Notes under the pieces: model-generated | What the model saw: the letters and a program-made list of their open reading frames with translations, nothing else | Databases searched by the model: none | Told to the model about the DNA's origin: nothing | Translations under genes and position numbers: made by a program | From: JAOAFX01 sp965649105 | GTDB taxonomy: Bacteria; Hydrothermota; Tepidihabitantia; SM23-42; JAOAFX01 | Length of the DNA: 29,436 nucleotides | NCBI GenBank assembly: GCA_965649105.1 | Contig: CBFGJP010000024.1 | Span: 1-29,436 of the forward strand | Reading direction: 5' to 3' | Part shown: positions 24,123 to 29,436 of the stretch, piece after piece | Layout: each line of letters opens with the position of its first letter | Position numbering within the stretch: position 1 is the stretch's first letter

Positions 24123-25166
24123 TTAACCTCCTAGTTCATACTTACTTATTCCCTTAATTGTCCCAAACCATTTATTATTATCATTATCAACAAAGATACA
24201 ATTTATTACATTGTCAAGTAAGCCAGAATTACCTTCAGGATAATTATAAATTCCAGAGGAATAACTATAGAAATATTTACACTCTTTATCTTTGTAGTAG
24301 GCGACACCATGCCCGGGAAGGATCCACAAGTCGTTATTCTGATCGAAAACAAATTCGCGACTACATAGACCAAAATCAAAATCCTTCCAATTTGTGCCGT
24401 CAAATCTACTGAAATATTTACTTGCCGGGGGGGCTGTAGACCAATCAAATTTAGTTATCCACAAAAATCCTTCTCGGTCTTGAACAATTTGATAAATTGA
24501 GTAATATATTGCTTCTGGCTGAGGGAAATTTTTTGTCCATTGATTATTTTCGTAAAGACAAAAACCACCAGCTGTTAAAGCTAAAATTTTACCGTTTTTG
24601 CAAACCTCGACATCGTAGATCGTATCATTGGGCAAACCATTTATTATCGTGAATGTATCCCATTTAATGCCACTGTATCGCATTAACCCAGCATCAGTGC
24701 CGATCCAAAGATTATTGTTTGGCTCTACCATAATACAACTGATTTGATTGCTCACCAACCCTGAATTCTGGTTATAGATTTTCCAAAAAGAACCATTATA
24801 GACTGCAAGTCCATTGTTTCTAAGACCAACATAAACATTTCCCATTCTATCGTTGTATAAGGCAGTAACCACTATTGTATCTTTAATTCCTATCTCTTCT
24901 TTTGAGATTTCAATCCATTTTGCTCCATCAAATTTATATAAGGGATAGGTAAAAGTCCCAGATTGATAATGATGAATAAATCCTACTACCCAGATCGTTC
25001 CTTGTAAGCCTTCTGCAATCCGCACTGCATGAATCTCTGGATAATTCACCCAGCCAATCATCTCCTCGGGGGTGGGCGATTGTATGTCATGCTGATTGAT
25101 ATGCCCCAGCTCCCAGCAGTTTATCAGAAGTAACACTATAAAAATAAGTGCTACTCTAAACTTCAT
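24123..25166 (-). CDS. Reg_prop-type beta-propeller lipoprotein, copy 2
   Basis: About 347 residues from the ATG at 25166, chosen because AAGGA lies seven bases upstream; an ATG at 25181 overlapping the previous stop is also in frame. The N-terminus is a hydrophobic signal ending 'LLLINC', a weak lipobox. The mature part is a propeller of two-component-regulator type blades: 'GNVYVGLRNNGLAVYNGSFW', 'NNLWIGTDAGLMRYSGIKW', 'FLWITKF' and 'NNKWFGTIKGISKYE'. It shares 'PEEMIGWVNYP' and 'KWDTFTI..GLP' with the lipoprotein at 25992-27038, so they are paralogues. It lies between the two phospholipase C-like genes, with only one base before the next ATG. No catalytic residues were seen. A surface-anchored binding partner for the adjacent enzyme is an inference from pairing. 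Confidence 0.8.
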   Translation of the reverse strand: MKFRVALIFIVLLLINCWELGHINQHDIQSPTPEEMIGWVNYPEIHAVRIAEGLQGTIWVVGFIHHYQSGTFTYPLYKFDGAKWIEISKEEIGIKDTIVVTALYNDRMGNVYVGLRNNGLAVYNGSFWKIYNQNSGLVSNQISCIMVEPNNNLWIGTDAGLMRYSGIKWDTFTIINGLPNDTIYDVEVCKNGKILALTAGGFCLYENNQWTKNFPQPEAIYYSIYQIVQDREGFLWITKFDWSTAPPASKYFSRFDGTNWKDFDFGLCSREFVFDQNNDLWILPGHGVAYYKDKECKYFYSYSSGIYNYPEGNSGLLDNVINCIFVDNDNNKWFGTIKGISKYELGG

Positions 25167-25177
25167 TTGTGATTCCT

Positions 25178-25975
25178 TCATAATGATATCCGGTGATTTG
25201 GCTGAACTCCATCCTGGATAAAATGGCAGGCTCTACCTAACCAGCGCAATGCCTGAGTTCTATTACCAGAGTTCCATTCCTGTTTTGCCCAGTTATAATA
25301 CTCTTCACAAATATTATGTGCATGCCCGATTGTCCACAAAGTCTGAGGCGATGTGCTCCGACCGTGGGCCAATGGACAGAACCCCAGGTAAATAGTATTT
25401 TTGTTGCCAAAAGTTGCAAAATTGTCTGGCCACATAGCACTTACTGCCAGATTTTGGGCATAGGTATAGTCCGGATAATTTGTTTTATCAGTCACAGTAA
25501 AAACCGATGAACCAATTAGCCCCCATAAGCCGGAACTCAGTGCTTCGCCAGCAGTTATTCCGGCACCCCAGAACCAGATAATTGCACCAATTGTGAAGAG
25601 AGTGCCGGTAATATCCTTAAGACCATTTTCATTTATCCAACATCTAATTGTATCACCAAGAACAAAACTACCTGGCAACCGGTCTATCAAATATCCAACC
25701 GTAGTCTGTTGCACTTTCATTTTCGGATGGGTCTCTATGCCCCAGAGTCGCATTTTAGATGAACTATCTTCAGGATAACGAAATTCGGAGGTATATGGAA
25801 AATCCATAGTTTCGTTGAAAATATTATAGTGAACATATTTAGCATAGCCAGAATAATTTGCGTTATTTAAGAGGTGTATTGTTTTAATTATAGATCGCCC
25901 ATGGGTATTGCCCCAATACCCATTTACACAACACCAAGGCAATACAATAATGGATACAATTAATAATTTCTTCAT
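25178..25975 (-). CDS. Zinc phospholipase C / S1-P1 nuclease-like protein, copy 1, C-terminally truncated
   Basis: A 265-residue paralogue of the 22778-24121 protein, from the ATG at 25975 with AAAGGAGAG just upstream; an in-frame extension to 26080 runs through the preceding gene and is rejected. The signal peptide ends near 'CCVNG', giving mature 'YWGNTHG' (W21, H25), closer to the canonical WG..TH start than copy 2. 'AMWPD', 'IGHA' and H251-x3-D255/H261 ('HFIQDGVQPNH') are present. The protein ends five residues later ('RISL'), so the HxxxE motif (H288/E292 in copy 2) and the FN3 part are missing. At least two expected zinc ligands are therefore lost and activity is doubtful. A hydrophobic stretch at about 125-165 occurs as in copy 2. 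The stop lies 11 bases before the next gene. Confidence 0.7.
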   Translation of the reverse strand: MKKLLIVSIIVLPWCCVNGYWGNTHGRSIIKTIHLLNNANYSGYAKYVHYNIFNETMDFPYTSEFRYPEDSSSKMRLWGIETHPKMKVQQTTVGYLIDRLPGSFVLGDTIRCWINENGLKDITGTLFTIGAIIWFWGAGITAGEALSSGLWGLIGSSVFTVTDKTNYPDYTYAQNLAVSAMWPDNFATFGNKNTIYLGFCPLAHGRSTSPQTLWTIGHAHNICEEYYNWAKQEWNSGNRTQALRWLGRACHFIQDGVQPNHRISL

Positions 25976-25991
25976 AATCTCTCCTTTCAAT

Positions 25992-27038
25992 TTAATCCAA
26001 CTCAAATTTACTAAGTCCTGAAAGTGTGAAGAACCATTTATTATTATCACGGTCAATATAAATTCCGGTAATATACTCATCTAATAATCCTGAGTTCCCT
26101 ACACCTGAATTATAGATGCTACTTTTGTAGCTGTGATATTCTATATAACTGTTATACGTGTATTTTACAACCCCTCGGTTCGGCACAAACCAAAGATTAT
26201 TGTTGACATCAAAAGCAAACTCATATGGACTATACCCGAGGTAAGCAATTTCTACCTTCTGCCAATTGTTAATAATAAACTTCCAGAAAATTAAATAATC
26301 TTCGGTCCGTTCAAAATGATTTGTCCATATTATCTCATTTTTGTCACAATTCAGATCGTAAAAAAATGAATAACCGGTATATTCACTATCAGGTGGTATA
26401 GGGGAACAGGATATCCATAAATCTGTTTCACTATTGTAAAGTGCATAACCTTTTGCAGTTATACATATAACTTTGTTATCTCTATCTACTTCAAGAGTAC
26501 TTATATGATTATCAGGCAAACCAGCATCAATAGTAAATGTATCCCATTTTGTCCCATCGTGGCGCATTAGCCCTGCGACGGTGCCAACCCAGATTTTACT
26601 ACTTTTATCAATTCTAACTACCGTTACTGAATCACTAACTAAACCCGATCGTTTATTATAAACTTTCCACATAGTCCCATCATAAATTGCAAATCCTTTA
26701 TCTTTAAAGCCAACATAAACTTTGCCATTGTCTGCGCCATAAACATCGGTTACAACCACTGGCTCAGTGATACCAATTTCACTGGCTGGAATTCTTTGCC
26801 AAGTTTCACCATTAAAACGGAAAAGCCCTTGTGAACCTTCAACTTCGCCTCCAATCCAGATATTCCCTTTCAAATCATCCGTCATACAAGTCGGAAAAAC
26901 ATCCGGATAATTCACCCAACCAATCATTTCTTCCGGGGAAGGCGGCTGAATATCCTGTGATAGCCAATCAGGAATCCCCCAACATCCAGTAATAGTATAT
27001 AACACTACCAATAATAATATAAAAAATAACCACCTCAT
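25992..27038 (-). CDS. Reg_prop-type beta-propeller lipoprotein, copy 1
   Basis: About 348 residues from the ATG at 27038, which overlaps the upstream stop (ATGA). The in-frame extension to 27095 is rejected because the signal starts at 'MRWLFFILLLVV'. The clear lipobox 'TITGC' predicts lipidation. Blades include 'GNIWIGGEVEGSQGLFRFNG', 'GKVYVGFKDKGFAIYDGTMW', 'SKIWVGTVAGLMRHDGTKW' and 'NNKWFFTLSGLSKFE'. It is a paralogue of the 24123-25166 protein and is followed by its own phospholipase C-like partner after 16 bases. A surface or periplasmic ligand-binding role is inferred; no enzymatic motif is visible. Confidence 0.82.
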   Translation of the reverse strand: MRWLFFILLLVVLYTITGCWGIPDWLSQDIQPPSPEEMIGWVNYPDVFPTCMTDDLKGNIWIGGEVEGSQGLFRFNGETWQRIPASEIGITEPVVVTDVYGADNGKVYVGFKDKGFAIYDGTMWKVYNKRSGLVSDSVTVVRIDKSSKIWVGTVAGLMRHDGTKWDTFTIDAGLPDNHISTLEVDRDNKVICITAKGYALYNSETDLWISCSPIPPDSEYTGYSFFYDLNCDKNEIIWTNHFERTEDYLIFWKFIINNWQKVEIAYLGYSPYEFAFDVNNNLWFVPNRGVVKYTYNSYIEYHSYKSSIYNSGVGNSGLLDEYITGIYIDRDNNKWFFTLSGLSKFELD

Positions 27039-27862
27039 TTTCCACCCCCTTTTATCATCAAACTGAAGCCTAAATAAATCTTGTGCCACCCCCACGGTAA
27101 ATTACGGAAACTACGCACCCTGCCTTGCTCAACCATTTCGGTCTGCATCTTATATTCATCATAAGATTGCGTTGGTGCAAAACAAATACCCCCTCTAAAA
27201 TAACCGGGCTTCTGTTTTACAATATTTACTTTAAGACCCACACCAATCCCATATGCAAAAAGCTTCTCTTTTTCCCATATCTTCTCACCCAATTGATAAA
27301 ATTCACCCTGAGAATAAATTCCCTCAGCCATAAGACATAAATCCTCACTCAATCGTATTTGTAAACCAAATCCCAATATCGGCACAATTTTTAACTTCAT
27401 CTTATCAAGATAAAAATCCAAAGGTCCTAAACTTTTACCAAAATTATTCCAGCCATAATTGGCAAAGGTACGGATAGTTATAACGCGCCACAAGTTTTTA
27501 CTTAAAATCAAACAACTGCGTAAACCAGCAAGATAGCGCCCAGAAATTGAACCCCAGCCCTTCGCCTCAAACTCTGTGGCAATGCCAAAGAGTTTACCTT
27601 TATAATCATCCCATAATCCAAACTTGAAACCCAGTGCGCCATAATAGTTCCAATAATCGCCCTTTGCTGTATACCACAATGCCCCACCTAAAAGTTCAAC
27701 ATTTTTGTTAAGTCCATATCGCAGATGAAAAGGAAAATTCCAAGTCAACGCCTTTTGCTCAAGCACATAAGCACTTGGCACAATAAAAATTGGCTCACTG
27801 CGCCAAATTTCGTTATTAGGGGTAAAAGTTAGGAAAATAAAATTAACGATTATTATATTCAT
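27035..27862 (-). CDS. Secreted/outer-membrane beta-barrel-like protein of unknown function
   Basis: A 275-residue protein with a short hydrophobic N-terminus ('MNIIIVNFIFLTF') that could act as a signal. The remainder is alternating beta-strand sequence rich in aromatic and glycine residues ('LRYGLNKNVELLGGALWYTAKG', 'YYGALGFKFGLW', 'FAYGIGVGLKVNI', and a last strand 'IYLGFSLMIKGGGK'), typical of outer-membrane barrels. No family was recognised. It overlaps both neighbours by ATGA, so it is translationally coupled in the operon. It might be a porin-like channel or an outer-membrane anchor for the downstream lipoproteins, but no motif tells which. Confidence 0.7.
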   Translation of the reverse strand: MNIIIVNFIFLTFTPNNEIWRSEPIFIVPSAYVLEQKALTWNFPFHLRYGLNKNVELLGGALWYTAKGDYWNYYGALGFKFGLWDDYKGKLFGIATEFEAKGWGSISGRYLAGLRSCLILSKNLWRVITIRTFANYGWNNFGKSLGPLDFYLDKMKLKIVPILGFGLQIRLSEDLCLMAEGIYSQGEFYQLGEKIWEKEKLFAYGIGVGLKVNIVKQKPGYFRGGICFAPTQSYDEYKMQTEMVEQGRVRSFRNLPWGWHKIYLGFSLMIKGGGK

Positions 27863-28467
27863 TGCAACTGATAACTGACTAATTTTATCGTTCTAATCTC
27901 AATCCGCTCAGGTATCGCAAGTGACTCTTTGACTACCCCTACACCATCGGCAAACCAGAGATAATCAATTGTTGTGTAATTACTCAGCAATGTATCCTCT
28001 TTTTCAAACTGCGTTTTTACCTTCCAGCAATTATAAAAAGTTCCTGCCGGCACAGTCACATTTTCTTTACCTACACAAGCGAATGTGACCTCAATTGGTT
28101 CAGAATGGGTTATCGTTTCAATCGGTGTCCGACAGGATTGCCCTACTGCTATTGGTGTTCTTAACATCGTCGTTGCTAAACCACCAATGGTATCCTTCAT
28201 TATAAAACCGCTTGGCACTTGTGCCATAAAGTTATTCGTAAAGTCCTGCCAGGTATATGCTGAATCCCAGATGTCCTGAGGTAAAGAATCAGGATAAGGA
28301 TAACTGCTAAAACCATAAAAAGTTGTATCACCTTTTTGAAACTGCTTAACAATCGTTATTGAAAATCCATTATCATATTCCCAGCGATTACCGACGGCTA
28401 ACGGAAAATAAAAATCATCCGCCACCAAAAATCCAGCGACTAGCAAAACACCATATATCAATTTCAT
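27859..28467 (-). CDS. Small secreted protein of unknown function, first gene of the operon
   Basis: A 202-residue protein with a signal peptide (residues 1-15, cleavage near 'GFLVA'). The mature part begins 'DDFYFPLAVGNRWEYDNG' and later has 'TVPAGTFYNCWKVKTQF' and 'YLWFADGVGVVKE'. This set of phrases recurs in uncharacterised exported proteins of FCB-group bacteria ('PL.VGN.W.Y', 'VPAGTF.NC..V', 'W.A.GVG.VK'). No catalytic residues are evident. The ATG at 28467 has a GGGGG-type weak ribosome binding site. A promoter lies about 170 bases upstream, with two hairpins in the leader. The next gene starts inside its stop. Confidence 0.8.
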   Translation of the reverse strand: MKLIYGVLLVAGFLVADDFYFPLAVGNRWEYDNGFSITIVKQFQKGDTTFYGFSSYPYPDSLPQDIWDSAYTWQDFTNNFMAQVPSGFIMKDTIGGLATTMLRTPIAVGQSCRTPIETITHSEPIEVTFACVGKENVTVPAGTFYNCWKVKTQFEKEDTLLSNYTTIDYLWFADGVGVVKESLAIPERIEIRTIKLVSYQLQ

Positions 28468-28507
28468 TTTAAACCCCCTGTTTATTCTTTACTCAAATTC
28501 CTTCTTT

Positions 28508-28557
28508 ACCCCGTTAGAGAGTGCTTCGCCACTTTAGGACGGGGTCTCTAACGGGGT
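28508..28557. repeat. Long palindrome in the leader of the secreted-protein operon
   Basis: ACCCCGTTAGAGA (28508-28520) pairs perfectly (13 bp) with TCTCTAACGGGGT (28545-28557). The 24-base loop includes GCTTCGCC, which can form a small inner hairpin. It is not followed by a T-tract. It may be a dispersed repeat or a regulatory leader structure. Confidence 0.8.
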
Positions 28558-28568
28558 TTACTCCTCAA

Positions 28569-28590
28569 TCTGGCTCTTACTACAGCCAGA
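28569..28590. repeat. TCTGGCT/AGCCAGA hairpin in the same leader
   Basis: A 7-bp perfect stem (28569-28575 with 28584-28590) and an 8-base loop, 12 bases from the larger palindrome. Confidence 0.65.
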
Positions 28591-28642
28591 GAAAACTTAC
28601 TTTTTATTATTTCTCTATTACTTAAGACTTAAAACTAATTAT

Positions 28643-28670
28643 GTTATACTAAAAATTTGTCAATTGTCAA
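28643..28670 (-). promoter_or_regulatory. Promoter of the secreted-protein operon
   Basis: On the minus strand TTGACA (28670-28665), a 16-bp spacer and TATAAC (28648-28643). The -35 box overlaps the stop of the upstream FN3 pseudogene. Start is expected near 28636, leaving a leader of about 170 nt. Confidence 0.7.
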
Positions 28671-29434
28671 GACACAAAATGAATTTTGCCAGCCGTTGCC
28701 GAATCCCTATTTGTCTTTAAGTGAGGGACTACAGTTGCTCCATAGACCCAGGTAAAGGCTGAATAACCTGCGGGTGGTGTGCTTGTATATGCCCTTACCT
28801 GATAAAGATAGGTGCTTTCTGGTTTGACATTGTAGTCAGTCCAGACTACCCAGTTGCCGGAACCCGAAGCATAAGGTAATGTTGTTTCTACATGCCAGGG
28901 CTCACCAGTTGGCGGACACCTGCGCCAGATTTCAAAACCGGTCTCAAAATTTGATAAATCCCGGAATTGCACAACAATTCTATCTGAGGCAGGTGAATTG
29001 ACTCGTATCTCATGATAAGGACGATTGAGCAGAGGCGTGGTAACCGAAATTGGGTCACAAAAGGCTGAATAATATTTCTGCCCCTGAAATGTGCCATAAG
29101 TTCTTACTTTATAATAATAAGTCGTATTCCGCTCAACATTGGTATCATAAAAACTCTTTCAAGCCGGTCCCCAATAGCCATCAGCAATCATCTGCCAACT
29201 CCCACCGGATTTCATTCGCCAGACTTCAAAATTCAACAGCGTCCCGCATCTCCAATCCAGCCCAACCTTCGCCTCACTGATTGCAGCTGTTGCAAGTAAT
29301 TCCCCACGGTCAAGTTCTCGCATCAGAAGATATAGACCGGCAAGATTCAACGCTGCAAGGCAATAACTCCTTCTATTGTCTGAACTTTCATAGAATCTGA
29401 GCACCTCTTCCTTTTCCCTCCTTGCCTTTTCAAA
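28667..29434 (-). pseudogene. FN3-domain protein, 5' partial at the window edge, interrupted by in-frame TGA
   Basis: One reading frame runs from the right edge (first full codon at 29434) to the stop at 28667, broken only by a TGA at 29161-29159. Before it lies a helical stretch ('YCLAALNLAGLYLLMREL') and an FN3 start ('AAISEAKVGLDWR..TLLNFEVWRM'). After it the same FN3 domain continues without a gap ('FYDTNVERNTTYYYKVRTYG'), followed by a second FN3 domain ('NFETGFEIWRR', 'STYLYQVRAYT'). The position and flanks fit a single-base nonsense change, for example from CGA or TGG. TGA is a normal stop elsewhere here (ATGA overlaps), so recoding is unlikely. Its function and true start are outside the window. 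Confidence 0.7.
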
Positions 29435-29436
29435 GT

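Noticed and set aside
25976..26080. Longer N-terminus for phospholipase C-like protein 1
   Set aside because: It overlaps the preceding lipoprotein gene, while the signal peptide and AAAGGAGAG support the start at 25975.
27039..27095. Longer N-terminus for propeller lipoprotein 1
   Set aside because: It would bury the lipoprotein signal, and the ATGA overlap supports the start at 27038.
29159..29161. TGA recoding (selenocysteine or an alternative genetic code)
   Set aside because: TGA serves as the normal stop in several ATGA gene overlaps, and only this one gene has an internal TGA.

Overview
The window is AT-rich bacterial DNA. Two large secreted proteins (genes at 1484 and 19207) end in type IX secretion (T9SS) sorting tails of the form 'YPNP ... 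YDVCGRLV ... GIYFARL'. Together with AddA/AddB recombination enzymes, Reg_prop lipoproteins and FN3-rich exported proteins, this points to an uncultured FCB-group bacterium. The style resembles candidate division WOR-3, which is an inference from gene style and not a phylogenetic result. No rRNA, tRNA or CRISPR array was seen.

Layout. (1) 252-5758, plus strand: a secreted beta-propeller protein, then a 1424-residue secreted protein that starts with an M23 peptidase-like domain and ends with a T9SS tail. (2) 5932-9235, plus: rmlA (long form), rmlC-like, rmlB and cmk, a nucleotide-sugar operon plus cytidylate kinase. (3) 9218-10144, minus: miaA. (4) 10254-11150, plus: a CDF zinc/cation exporter. 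miaA and the CDF gene diverge, and both probably have leaderless or near-leaderless mRNAs. (5) 11181-17152, minus: addB and addA, a two-gene recombination nuclease/helicase operon. (6) 17301-18794, plus: pepA. (7) 18795-19206: no gene, but a dense cluster of palindromes. (8) 28467-19207, minus: an apparent operon of exported proteins. In transcription order these are a small secreted protein, a beta-barrel-like protein, propeller lipoprotein 1, zinc phospholipase C-like protein 1 (truncated), propeller lipoprotein 2, phospholipase C-like protein 2 (cut off inside an FN3 domain) and a large beta-helix protein with a T9SS tail. (9) 28667 to the right edge: a 5'-partial FN3 gene interrupted by an in-frame TGA.

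Housekeeping genes (rml, cmk, miaA, addAB, pepA) are intact, with textbook motifs. Promoters are strikingly uniform: TTGAYN boxes, a 16-bp spacer and TATAAT or TATAAC.

The most unusual content is the repeat load. Several families of short palindromes and G-rich tracts occur between genes and also in frame inside coding sequence. They include a REP-like element with the 5' GTAG tetranucleotide, a CTGAACTTGNTTCAG palindrome, a degenerate heptanucleotide array, and five tracts in the beta-helix gene that fit the G-quadruplex rule on the coding strand. One REP-like copy lies at the junction where a phospholipase C-FN3 protein stops and the signal-less beta-helix frame begins, so it probably marks a split or rearranged gene. 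The propeller lipoprotein plus phospholipase C pair is tandemly duplicated, and one enzyme copy lacks its last two expected zinc ligands.
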